From Anaerolineales bacterium (lineage in GTDB: Bacteria > Chloroflexota > Anaerolineae > Anaerolineales > UBA11657), in NCBI GenBank assembly GCA_947503585.1, contig CANNEJ010000019.1:1-11254 (forward strand): 11,254 nucleotides of DNA, given 5' to 3'. Numbering within the stretch: the stretch's first letter is position 1; each line of letters begins with the position of its first letter. The position numbers were made by a program, and so were the translations under genes. Shown one piece after another: positions 3,791 to 11,254 of this stretch. Under the pieces are notes generated by a model. It saw only the letters and a list, made by a program, of their open reading frames with translations, was not told where the DNA came from and did not search any database.

Positions 3791-6349
3791 ATGCGGCCCG
3801 CCCTCAATCCGGCTGCTCCCTCCCGCATGACTGAATCGCTCGAAGTTGGTTTTCTGAGCTGGCGCGATGGTGCCTTTGAGTCGGCACAACCGCCCAACTT
3901 TCTCGTAGCCCAAGCACCCAAGCGCGCAGCCCGCGGCCGCAACCGCGATCTACTTACCGTTCGCCTGGACCTGGGCACGGCCAGCGGGAAGGCGGGGCCA
4001 GATCCCGCGCCATACCTGACGGTTGCGCATGACCAGTACTTTGGTACGAGTGGCTCCGTCACGGCTGCAGCGCGCACCGCAGTTGAAGCCGTAAATGTGG
4101 AGCTGATCCGGCTGCTGGGTGAGGATGCGGCCGCCGCACTCAGCGGCAGCATCACCTGCAGTGTGCTGCGCGACGATGAGTTCTACATCATCCAATCCGG
4201 CGCCGGGCAGAGCTTTGTGATGCATCGTGACAATGTAGAACGGTTCCCCGAGCCTGGCCGCAGCCTGCAGCCCTTGGGCCTGGCCAGCGGTGCGGAGCTG
4301 CACTACTTTCACACCAAGCTTGCTGCGGGCGATTTGGTGCTGCTCTGCCGCGCAGCGCCCACTGGCTGGCGCCTGCCAATCCTGCGCGCCATGGCCGGCG
4401 AAGAAATAAACAGCATCGTGGCACGGCTGAATGATCTTGCGCGCGAAAACACCACGGCGCTTGTGGGTTGTTACGCCGGTGCCGACCAGTTTGGGCACCT
4501 GACAGATGCGATTGAATTGCTGCAGACAGCGCCCGAAGCATTGTTACCCGCCGTAACTCCTCCAAGCGCAGCACCGCGTCCAATTACGGGAGCGCAAACA
4601 GCACCGCCCGCTGGCGAAACACTTGCGGAGTTACTGGACCGCATGCGCAGCCGGCAGCCCGTCACGGACGGTGACCCGCTGCCCACCGCTCTGTTAAACG
4701 TGCTGGGCGACGGGGTGCCCGCAGCCACCCAGGCCGATGCGCACGCCCGCGACGAGGCCGATGCCGACGAAGCCGAGTACGGTCCCGCCACACCCGCCGG
4801 CCCGGATCCACTACCGCAATGGGCCGAAGCAGAAGAAACTGCGTCACTCCACGACGCTGGCGCACCGACCGTCCAAGAGTACAAGCGGGACTACGATGGC
4901 GCAGACGAGCTAGAAGAAGATGATGACGACCTGCCCGCCCAACGCCCGCGAGTGGCCGAGTATGTTTCTGCCGGGCTGCGCGCTGCCACGCAATGGTTTG
5001 CACACCTGCCGCTGGCCGCAGCGCGCGACAGCTTCGACCGCGGCCTGAAATCGCTCGGAACATCCGTGGGTGGCGCCAGCCGCCGCCTGGCCGGCCACAT
5101 GCTGCCCGAACACGATAGCGACCCGGAGTTCAGCGTCAGCCAATCAACACTGGCAGCCATTGCCATTGCCACTCCGGCGCTGATTGTGATGCTGACCACC
5201 ACCATTTACATTCAACTGGGCATCACGCGCCAGTTTCGCACCTACATGGATGGGGCGCAGTTTGCTGCAGCCCAGGCGCGAACTGCCTCCGATGCTTTTG
5301 CGGCAGCGCCATCCTGGAAGACGGCGCTGGAGCAGCTGGATCAGGCTGATCTGCTGCGCCCCACCGACGCCGAGGCGGCCCAACTACGCACAGAAGCGCG
5401 CGCCAAGCTGGACCAGCTGAGCAAAGTGGCGCGCCTGCCCGTAAGCGACATTACGCCGCGCGGTTTTCCAGAGCAGGGGCGCATCACGCATCTACTGGCA
5501 CTGGGCTCGCCGCTTTACGCATTGGAAGCGCAGGCTAACAGTATCTATCGCGCCGTGCAAACCGCTGGCGGTTACCAGCTCGATGAGGGCTTCAAGTGCA
5601 GCGCCGGCAGCATCAATGACGTGGCCGTAACCACGCTGGTGGATATGGCACTCTTTGAAACCCCGAACTTCCTCAACAAAGAAGCGATTGCCGCACTCGA
5701 CCCCACTGGCAAACTGCTAATCTGCCCCGGGGACAATACGCCCGCACATATATTGCCGCTTGCACCGCCGGATGTAGGCTGGACCGCGCCAACCGCATTC
5801 GCATTGTTTTCCAACCGGCTCTACATCCTGGATGCAATCGGCGGGCAAATTTGGATCTATAACGATGTCAGCCAAATGGGCGCCTCTGACGCTGCCGAAG
5901 ATTCCGCAAAGCAGCCGCCGCTCCCGCTTTTTGGCACGCAGCCAATCGCCCTGCAAGACGTTGTGGACTTCACCCTTGCGCAGGGCGATATCTTCCTGCT
6001 GCACCGCGACGGGCGCCTGACACACTGCATCCGGCAAACTGCATCAAACGATCCAATTTGTACACAAGCGCGCTTTCAAGACGACCGGCCCGGCCATGCA
6101 TCCGGCGCGCAGCTCACGGATCTGCTCACTCCGGCAGCCATTTTATTTTTCCCGCCGCCCGAAGCTGCGTTTTACTTTGTGGATACCGGCATTGCGGGCG
6201 CCATCCAGGCCAGCCCAAGTCTCACCGTGCAGCGCGAGATCCGGCCGCAGCTCGAGCCCAACCAGAACCTGACCGCCTTCGGCCTTGGTGCGGGCCGCCA
6301 GCTGCTATTTGCCGCCGGCCCGCGCATCTTTGCCGGCGAACGCCCATGA
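3791..6349 (+). CDS. PP2C-like pseudophosphatase with transmembrane helix and propeller-like exterior
   Basis: The 852-residue product has four visible parts. Residues about 50-230 follow the PP2C (PPM) fold pattern, but the metal-binding aspartates are missing: the VaDG position reads VAHD (78-81), the GDSR position reads SGAGQS (136-141), the SDG position reads CRAA (186-189) and the DN position reads EN (219-220). A Pro/Ala-rich, then acidic linker (about 250-385, including a run of E and D) follows. One hydrophobic helix (about 453-476) is the only clear membrane segment. After a helical stretch (485-548), the rest (about 555-850) has repeated beta-strand patterns such as NRLYILDAIGGQIWIYND and GDIFLLHRDGRLTHCIRQ, suggesting a beta-propeller outside the cell. 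ATG at 3827 (Met13) is an equally possible start; neither has an SD. Its stop overlaps coaE. Probably a signalling or sensing protein without phosphatase activity; function unproven. Confidence 0.7.
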   Translation: MRPALNPAAPSRMTESLEVGFLSWRDGAFESAQPPNFLVAQAPKRAARGRNRDLLTVRLDLGTASGKAGPDPAPYLTVAHDQYFGTSGSVTAAARTAVEAVNVELIRLLGEDAAAALSGSITCSVLRDDEFYIIQSGAGQSFVMHRDNVERFPEPGRSLQPLGLASGAELHYFHTKLAAGDLVLLCRAAPTGWRLPILRAMAGEEINSIVARLNDLARENTTALVGCYAGADQFGHLTDAIELLQTAPEALLPAVTPPSAAPRPITGAQTAPPAGETLAELLDRMRSRQPVTDGDPLPTALLNVLGDGVPAATQADAHARDEADADEAEYGPATPAGPDPLPQWAEAEETASLHDAGAPTVQEYKRDYDGADELEEDDDDLPAQRPRVAEYVSAGLRAATQWFAHLPLAAARDSFDRGLKSLGTSVGGASRRLAGHMLPEHDSDPEFSVSQSTLAAIAIATPALIVMLTTTIYIQLGITRQFRTYMDGAQFAAAQARTASDAFAAAPSWKTALEQLDQADLLRPTDAEAAQLRTEARAKLDQLSKVARLPVSDITPRGFPEQGRITHLLALGSPLYALEAQANSIYRAVQTAGGYQLDEGFKCSAGSINDVAVTTLVDMALFETPNFLNKEAIAALDPTGKLLICPGDNTPAHILPLAPPDVGWTAPTAFALFSNRLYILDAIGGQIWIYNDVSQMGASDAAEDSAKQPPLPLFGTQPIALQDVVDFTLAQGDIFLLHRDGRLTHCIRQTASNDPICTQARFQDDRPGHASGAQLTDLLTPAAILFFPPPEAAFYFVDTGIAGAIQASPSLTVQREIRPQLEPNQNLTAFGLGAGRQLLFAAGPRIFAGERP

Positions 6350-6981
6350 CCGCAGCCGGCGGGCGTGGCAAATATGTCATCGGGCTCACCGGCAACATTG
6401 CCACTGGAAAAAGTGCAGTACTCAATATGCTGCGCGCGCGCGGTGCACTGGGCATTGACGCAGACGCAGTAGTGCACACCGCACTTGCAGCCGGCGGGCC
6501 GGCTGCTGCCGCCGTGCAAGCTGCATTCGGTGCCGAGTTCCTCAAACCGGACGGCAGCGTTGACCGCACAAAACTGGGCGATGTTGTCTTCGCAGATGCC
6601 GCTCGCCTGCAGCAGCTGGAAGCCATCGTGCTCCCCCTTGTCCGCCATGAAGTTGAGCTGCAGATTGCAGCCGCCACTGAACCGGTTGTGGTGATTGAAG
6701 CCATCAAACTGCTGGAGAGCCCGCTGGCTGCGCAGTGCAGCGCCATTTGGGTGGTTACCAGCAGCCCGGCGGACCAACGGGCGCGCTTGCAGGCCAGCCG
6801 ACCGCTTAGCGCCGCCCAGGCAGAAACGCGCATGTTAGCGCAGTCCCCGCAATCCCAAAAGGTTGCGCAAGCAAATGTGGTGTTCAACAACGACGGCACA
6901 TTAGCCGCGCTCGAGGCACAGGTGCAAGCCGCATGGAGTAAAATTCCGGCGCTGGCACCGGCTGGCAGAAGCTCCGGCTGA
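6346..6981 (+). CDS. coaE: Dephospho-CoA kinase
   Basis: CoaE phosphorylates the ribose 3'-hydroxyl of dephospho-CoA with ATP, the last step of coenzyme A synthesis, in the cytoplasm. The 211-residue length fits. The P-loop GLTGNIATGKS (residues 13-23) and the substrate-site IDADAVVH (37-44) are clear. WVVTSSPADQRARLQAS and the Q-S-x-x-S-Q-K segment near the lid complete the family pattern. The ATG at 6346 overlaps the previous gene's TGA (ATGA), so translation is probably coupled and the two are co-transcribed. An extended ORF reaching back to 6058 lies inside the preceding gene and lacks family sequence, so the 6346 start is preferred. Confidence 0.95.
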   Translation: MTAAGGRGKYVIGLTGNIATGKSAVLNMLRARGALGIDADAVVHTALAAGGPAAAAVQAAFGAEFLKPDGSVDRTKLGDVVFADAARLQQLEAIVLPLVRHEVELQIAAATEPVVVIEAIKLLESPLAAQCSAIWVVTSSPADQRARLQASRPLSAAQAETRMLAQSPQSQKVAQANVVFNNDGTLAALEAQVQAAWSKIPALAPAGRSSG

Positions 6982-7013
6982 ACCCGGCGCTAAAATCACA
7001 GGAGACAAACAAC

Positions 7014-7259
7014 ATGGCAGCCATCATCACTTGGGCAAAAGACAATCCGCGCCTTTCCGCATGGCTGGCGCTGGGGCTGGGCATGGTGGCCATCATCTCC
7101 TACGAGGCGCGCGATGTGGGCTTGCTGCCGGGCCAATGGGCCGCGCTGATCATCGCCACCGTTGCTGTGGCCGGCCTGTGCATCTGGATCATCAGCTGGG
7201 AAGATGACGACGAAGACGAGCCGGAGCTGGAAAACACCACCGCCAGTAAAAAGGCTTAG
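7014..7259 (+). CDS. Small two-helix membrane protein
   Basis: The 81-residue product has two hydrophobic segments, about residues 15-31 (AWLALGLGMVAIISY) and 40-62 (GQWAALIIATVAVAGLCIWIISW). A strongly acidic tail (WEDDDEDEPELE) and a lysine-bearing C-terminus follow. The ATG has a good SD, AGGAG at 7000-7004, 9 nt upstream. It follows coaE by 32 nt and precedes the shared terminator, so it is the last gene of the unit; a TAAAAT box at 6991-6996 could add an internal start but lacks a -35 or TG extension. I do not recognise the family. The regular SD, codon use and topology support a real gene. Confidence 0.75.
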   Translation: MAAIITWAKDNPRLSAWLALGLGMVAIISYEARDVGLLPGQWAALIIATVAVAGLCIWIISWEDDDEDEPELENTTASKKA

Positions 7260-7294
7260 CACCGCCGCCCGCAGAGCGGCCACCCCAAACAAAA

Positions 7295-7320
7295 CAGGCG
7301 GAGCAACCTTGCTCCGCCTG
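7295..7320. terminator. Strong bidirectional terminator
   Basis: CAGGCGGAGCA (7295-7305) pairs perfectly with its complement (7310-7320) around a 4-base loop. On the plus strand it is followed by TATCTTTT; on the minus strand the complement of AAACAAAA gives TTTTGTTT. It lies between the convergent small membrane protein gene and the PBP gene and can end both. Confidence 0.85.
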
Positions 7321-7347
7321 TATCTTTTAACCGACCCGGCACCGCTG

Positions 7348-9801
7348 CTAGGGTGTCGGCGTCTGAGTAAATTCCGGCGTAAGCGTTATATTAGACACGC
7401 CACCACGCGCAATGATAATTGTCTGCCCTTCTGTGAGCGCATTAGGGTTTGCGAGTTGATTGACCTGCATTAGCTCGTCCATCGTTACCTTGTTCTGTAA
7501 GGCAATGCTGGCCAGGCTGTCCCCGGCTTGCACTACGTAGGTGAAAGGCACAAAGGTTGGGAAAGGCGAGGGCACCGCTGTCAAACCAAGTTCTGCTTCC
7601 CAATGAAACAAAGTTTTGGGCTCGCCATAAAAGTATGTCTCGATAATGCGCCTGAAGACAGGCGCCGCCCACTCTGACCCTTCCCCCTTGTTTTCAAGCA
7701 CTACCACCGCAGCAATGTCCGGTTTTCCAGCCTGCTTGGCATCCGAGTAACCGGCAAACCAGGCGTGCGGCCGGCGCGGCCGGTCCTCAGCGGTTCCGGT
7801 CTTGCCGTAAATCGGAATCCGTAAACCCTTGAAGCGGAAAGTTGCAGTGCCGCTTGGCTCATTCACAACCTCCCACATGCCCTGCCGCACAGTCGCCAGC
7901 GTCTCTGCGGAAATGGGCAGTGCGCCCACCGGCTGTGGTTCAAATTTGTAAGTCGGTTCCGCGCCGGGCGCAGCCATTTGTAGTACCAGCTGCGGCCGCA
8001 ACAACTGGCCACCGTTTGCGAGCGCGCCGTAGGCCATCACAAGTTGCAGCGGAGTCACCGTCAGGTCGCCCTGCCCAATGGCCATATTTACACTGTCACC
8101 AATCGTCCAATCCGTATTGGTCTGCGCCGCCCAGTCCGCGCTGGGCACCACGCCACCCACTTCTTCATTTGCAGCTTGGCTAAGCCCCACAATCCCGGTT
8201 GCGGGCCCAAAGCCAAAACTGCGCGCCATATCCGGCAGGTAGTAATCCGCCCACCGGTGCAGGCTGTAGCCCATATGATAGAACCACGGATTGCAAGAGC
8301 GCCGCAGCGCACCCACCATGTTAAGCGTGCCGCTCTCCGGAACTTGCTTCTCGTAAGTCCAGTCGTATTTCACAAAATCCACGCCCAACTCCGTCCACTC
8401 ATAGCCGCAGTAGTAGGTCTGATCCTTCACAAACAACTTGGACTCGAGTGCCGCCGCCAGCGTGACTACCTTGAAGGCAGAACCCGGCGGGTACTGGCCC
8501 TGCGTTACACGGTTGATGAGCGGCCGCAGCGCATCATTGAGCGTCAGCGACAACTGTGAGATGTTGTAGTTGGAAGGGTCAAACAAGTTCGGGTCGAAAG
8601 CCGGCGACGAAGCCATGGCCAGCACTTCCCCGGTGGTGTAGTTGACGACGACGGCGGCACCCGTCATGCCCTGCAGCGCAGCCTGCACCTCGCGCTGCAG
8701 CTTGCGGTCCAGCGTTGTGGTGATGGCTTGTGCCGGGCCAGCGCGCTTCTCGGCCAACTTGGTGTTCAACGCACCGCTGGGTGCGCGAACCCATAGCGTG
8801 CCCCCGCGCTCGCCCGCCAGCTGCTTTTCGCCCGATTTCTCCAGCCCTTGCGCACCCACAAAAGCATCCGGCGCGTAGCCCTCAGCCAGATACGCCGCCA
8901 CCTGCTCTGCCGGAATGGGCGCAACATAACCCACCGCATGCGGCGCCCCGCCGGCACCGCCCATGTAATAGCGCGTCTGATACTGGTTCAGCCGCAAGCC
9001 GGCAATATTGTTTAGCACGCCAAAGCGGCTGCTGACCTCCGCGATGGATGCTTCGCCCATCGCCACATACCAGTCCGGCCCCGCATCGGCATAACGGCTG
9101 CGCAGAGCTTCCGGGTGCACGTCTAGCAAGCGCGACAACTCACCCAGCAACCGGCCCTCCTGCTCCGGGAGAATTTCACCAGGCACAACGCCGATGGCAA
9201 CCGCATCTGTTTGCGCCGCAAATGCCAGTCCGCTGCGGTCGTAAATATTGCCGCGCGCCGGGGAGGCGTACTCCATCATCAGCACTCCACCGTCCTTCAG
9301 CTCCGGCAATATCAATCCGTCATCCCACAAGATGCCCCAGCGGCTGTCCGCAAACTCCAGCTTCATAGTTATCTGGCGCGACACGCTGCCCACCAGGCCG
9401 GTCTTAAGATCCACCTTGAATTGCACCTCAGCCTGCGAAGCCTGCTGCAGCGCAGCGAGCACCGTCGCCTCCACGCTCGCAATAGCCCCGCCGTCCAGTG
9501 CATCCTGGTAGCGCTGGGCAAAATCCGCCGCACTGACCAGTTCTGCAGTCTGCGGCGCCAGCAATGTATGCATGCCGGCATAGTCGCCTTTTTGCCAGGC
9601 ATCCAAAAACGCAGCGGCCGTGCCTTCGGCATCGGGCGGTGGCGCGGTTGAAAACGCGGGAGGTGGCAGCGTGGCTTGCTCACTGCCCGGCTGCGCAGGC
9701 AGCACCGCGGGACCGGCCGCGCCAGCACAGGCCGCACAGACCAGCAGCCATGCCAGGCCCGGCAGCCGGCCTAGAAAAGTATGTCTTGGTGAACGGGGCA
9801 A
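7348..9801 (-). CDS. Class B penicillin-binding protein with MecA_N-like and LysM domains
   Basis: The protein crosslinks peptidoglycan outside the membrane (DD-transpeptidase). Numbered from TTG at 9801 (817 aa), it has a basic/hydrophobic N-terminus (HTFLGRLPGLAWLLVCAACAG) that is a signal or lipoprotein anchor with an atypical lipobox. An NTF2/MecA_N-like domain (about 56-166), the pedestal motif RGNIYDRSG (183-191) and the transpeptidase domain follow. The catalytic motifs are SAFK (441-444), SCN (502-504) and KTG (667-669). A LysM domain (about 755-798, YVVQAGDSLASIALQNKVTMDEL and downstream) ends the protein. The frame is open to an ATG at 9888, but that start would overlap maf by 118 nt; TTG at 9801 overlaps by 31 nt and gives a cleaner signal sequence. 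No SD is evident. It is probably co-transcribed with maf. Confidence 0.93.
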   Translation of the reverse strand: MPRSPRHTFLGRLPGLAWLLVCAACAGAAGPAVLPAQPGSEQATLPPPAFSTAPPPDAEGTAAAFLDAWQKGDYAGMHTLLAPQTAELVSAADFAQRYQDALDGGAIASVEATVLAALQQASQAEVQFKVDLKTGLVGSVSRQITMKLEFADSRWGILWDDGLILPELKDGGVLMMEYASPARGNIYDRSGLAFAAQTDAVAIGVVPGEILPEQEGRLLGELSRLLDVHPEALRSRYADAGPDWYVAMGEASIAEVSSRFGVLNNIAGLRLNQYQTRYYMGGAGGAPHAVGYVAPIPAEQVAAYLAEGYAPDAFVGAQGLEKSGEKQLAGERGGTLWVRAPSGALNTKLAEKRAGPAQAITTTLDRKLQREVQAALQGMTGAAVVVNYTTGEVLAMASSPAFDPNLFDPSNYNISQLSLTLNDALRPLINRVTQGQYPPGSAFKVVTLAAALESKLFVKDQTYYCGYEWTELGVDFVKYDWTYEKQVPESGTLNMVGALRRSCNPWFYHMGYSLHRWADYYLPDMARSFGFGPATGIVGLSQAANEEVGGVVPSADWAAQTNTDWTIGDSVNMAIGQGDLTVTPLQLVMAYGALANGGQLLRPQLVLQMAAPGAEPTYKFEPQPVGALPISAETLATVRQGMWEVVNEPSGTATFRFKGLRIPIYGKTGTAEDRPRRPHAWFAGYSDAKQAGKPDIAAVVVLENKGEGSEWAAPVFRRIIETYFYGEPKTLFHWEAELGLTAVPSPFPTFVPFTYVVQAGDSLASIALQNKVTMDELMQVNQLANPNALTEGQTIIIARGGVSNITLTPEFTQTPTP

Positions 9802-10430
9802 GAGTATTGCAGGTGCGCCTGACAGGCGCGCGGAACATCCACAGTTACGGCCACACCCGCGCTGCGCAGCGCGCGCGTCAGGTGGCACAATGGCAGCCCA
9901 ATCACATTCGCCAGGCAGCCACCCAAATTGGCAGCCGGCCGAAACTCAGCGTTTTGAATGGCGTAAGCGCCGGCTTTGTCCATCGGATCACCGGAAGCAA
10001 TGTAAAGCTGCAGCTCGGGCTCGGTAAAGCTTCGCAGCACCACATCTGTACTGCAGTGTTCCGGCAGCGGCGCCGCGCCATTACCGCCAGCGACTACCAG
10101 CGCCGACAGCACACTATGCGGGGCACGCTGCAGGCGGCGCAGCATGTGCGCTGCGGCCTCGGCATCAGCAGGTTTACCCAGTGCCTCGCCGCGATCAACC
10201 ACTACGGTGTCCGCTGCAATTACAATCGCCCCCGGATTCTGCGCCAGTGCGACGAGCGCCTTCTCGCGCGCCAGGCGCTGGGCGTAGGCCAGCGGCGGCT
10301 CGCCCGTGCGCCCACTTTCATCAATCTCAACCGGCTTTACCGCAAAGGGCAGGCCAATCAGGCGCAGCAGCTCCTGCCGGCGCGGCGACTGCGAAGCCAG
10401 CAGCAAATTCTCTTGGCCGGGCGCAGACAC
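9771..10430 (-). CDS. maf: Maf-family nucleotide pyrophosphatase
   Basis: Maf proteins hydrolyse non-canonical or modified nucleoside triphosphates and are linked to septum control. The 219-residue product has the conserved LLLASQSPRRQELL near the N-terminus, the catalytic-loop AADTVVV, the GDPMDKAGAYAIQ segment and GGCLANVIGLPL near the end. An ORF reaches ATG at 10493, but that adds 21 non-family residues and overlaps trmD. GTG at 10430 is preferred: it gives MSAPGQENLLLASQ and sits 7 nt after an extended -10 TGC-TAAAAT. Its 3' end overlaps the PBP gene start, consistent with an operon of cell-division and wall genes. Confidence 0.9.
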   Translation of the reverse strand: MSAPGQENLLLASQSPRRQELLRLIGLPFAVKPVEIDESGRTGEPPLAYAQRLAREKALVALAQNPGAIVIAADTVVVDRGEALGKPADAEAAAHMLRRLQRAPHSVLSALVVAGGNGAAPLPEHCSTDVVLRSFTEPELQLYIASGDPMDKAGAYAIQNAEFRPAANLGGCLANVIGLPLCHLTRALRSAGVAVTVDVPRACQAHLQYSCPVHQDILF

Positions 10431-10437
10431 GTAAAAG

Positions 10438-10446
10438 ATTTTAGCA
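10438..10446 (-). promoter_or_regulatory. Extended -10 promoter of maf, probably leaderless
   Basis: The minus strand reads TGC-TAAAAT (10446-10438) with no recognisable -35. Seven bases separate it from the GTG at 10430, so transcription would start at or within a base of the start codon. The arrangement mirrors the divergent trmD promoter. Confidence 0.5.
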
Positions 10447-10464
10447 TGCCCAACGCAGACTGAA

Positions 10465-10473
10465 TGGTAAAAT
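10465..10473 (+). promoter_or_regulatory. Extended -10 promoter of trmD, probably leaderless
   Basis: TGG-TAAAAT is seen at 10465-10473, with no good -35. Six bases separate it from the GTG at 10480, so the predicted transcript begins at the start codon and carries no SD. Confidence 0.5.
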
Positions 10474-10479
10474 GCCCGC

Positions 10480-11226
10480 GTGCGCGTTGACATTTTGACC
10501 TTGTTTCCCGAGGTATGTGCGGCCTACCTCAACCAAAGCATTCTCAAACGCGCGCAAGAATTCGGCGCGCTGCAGGTGGGCCTGCACAACATCCGCGATT
10601 ACGCTACAGACAAGCACCGCGTCACCGACGACATGCCTTTCGGCGGCGGCGGCGGCATGGTGTTGAAGCCGGAGCCGGTCTTTGCGGCCGTCGAAAGCCT
10701 GCGCGGCGCAACCAATGCGCCCGTAATTTTATTGTGCCCGCAAGGCCGCCAGTTCACACAAACCATTGCGCACGAGCTGGCAGCGCAGCCGCACCTGCTG
10801 CTGCTCGCAGGACGCTACGAAGGCATTGACGAACGCGTGCGCGAGCATCTGGTGACGGACTTCATCTCAATTGGCGATTACGTACTCACCGGCGGCGAAC
10901 TGCCGGCACTGGTTTTGTTGGACGCTGTGGCACGCCTGCTACCTGGCGTGCTGGGTGCTGCCGACGCTGCCAGCAACGACTCTTTTGGTGTCAGCGGAAT
11001 GCTGGAGTACCCGCACTACACCCGCCCCGCAGACTTCCGCGGCTACACCGTGCCGGAAGTGCTGCTGTCCGGCGACCACGCCGCCATCGAGCGCTGGCGC
11101 CGCGCGCAATCCATCACGCGCACATTTCATTGGCGGCCGGACCTGCTGCTCACGGCAACCCTGAGCAAAGCCGACAAAGACACGCTGGCAGCTGCCGCCA
11201 TGGCCGCTGCCGCCAGCACAGCCTGA
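10480..11226 (+). CDS. trmD: tRNA (guanine-N1-)-methyltransferase TrmD
   Basis: TrmD methylates G37 of tRNAs that read codons starting with C and some others, using S-adenosylmethionine; this prevents frameshifting. The 248-residue length fits. The family segments are MRVDILTLFPE at the start, DMPFGGGGGMV, LLLAGRYEGIDERV and SIGDYVLTGGELPALVLLDA, which form the SPOUT trefoil-knot cofactor site. YPHYTRP and VPEVLLSGDHAAIERWRR complete the pattern. The start is GTG at 10480, fixed by the canonical N-terminus, with no SD. The gene is divergent from maf and stands apart from the usual rpsP-rimM-trmD-rplS order: neither neighbour shown here belongs to that cluster, though 28 nt remain to the window end. 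The alanine-rich C-terminus is low complexity. Confidence 0.97.
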   Translation: MRVDILTLFPEVCAAYLNQSILKRAQEFGALQVGLHNIRDYATDKHRVTDDMPFGGGGGMVLKPEPVFAAVESLRGATNAPVILLCPQGRQFTQTIAHELAAQPHLLLLAGRYEGIDERVREHLVTDFISIGDYVLTGGELPALVLLDAVARLLPGVLGAADAASNDSFGVSGMLEYPHYTRPADFRGYTVPEVLLSGDHAAIERWRRAQSITRTFHWRPDLLLTATLSKADKDTLAAAAMAAAASTA

Positions 11227-11254
11227 GGCGCATTGCTGCGGCCCGCACAACTCA

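Noticed and set aside
1..11254. CRISPR arrays, insertion sequences, tRNA genes, phage or attachment sites
   Set aside because: No regularly spaced repeats, terminal inverted repeats with transposase, cloverleaf sequences or integrase genes were seen on reading both strands.

Overview
The window is a GC-rich, gene-dense bacterial chromosome segment. It most likely comes from a member of the Chloroflexota (Anaerolineae-like). I infer this from the gene style: an NBR1-type Ig-like lipoprotein with a Pro/Thr/Ala-rich linker, a class B penicillin-binding protein with a MecA_N-like domain, a PP2C-like/membrane/propeller fusion and mostly weak Shine-Dalgarno (SD) sites. It is not a phylogenetic result. 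I see no insertion sequence, phage, CRISPR, tRNA or rRNA gene.

Layout. Positions 1-144 hold the C-terminal end of a probable 6-phosphofructokinase (+). Positions 156-353 hold a compact minus-strand unit: a near-consensus promoter, an unusually long SD, a 21-codon ORF, several hairpins and a terminator. An NBR1-like lipoprotein (+, 462-1004) is convergent with a minus-strand cluster that runs, in transcription order, from a SelW/Rdx-family selenoprotein (2812-2567) to trpS (2488-1502) and dtd (1456-1001). The selenoprotein is invisible to ordinary gene calling because its catalytic residue is encoded by an in-frame UGA. A PaaG-like enoyl-CoA hydratase/isomerase (2917-3702, +) is divergent from it. 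Next come a degenerate PP2C-like transmembrane protein (3791-6349), coaE (6346-6981, ATGA overlap) and a small two-helix membrane protein (7014-7259), all +, ending at a strong bidirectional terminator (7295-7320). On the minus strand, maf (10430-9771) is followed by a class B PBP with a C-terminal LysM domain (9801-7348). trmD (10480-11226, +) is divergent from maf; both appear to start with GTG at the predicted transcription start.

How it fits together. Most genes are housekeeping: glycolysis, CoA synthesis, tRNA charging, proofreading and modification, and cell-wall synthesis. The most notable items are the UGA-encoded selenoprotein with a bacterial SECIS-like hairpin and an operator-like dyad at its promoter; the small structured transcript next to the phosphofructokinase; the PP2C-like receptor that has lost its catalytic aspartates; the PBP-LysM fusion; and the back-to-back, probably leaderless maf/trmD promoters.
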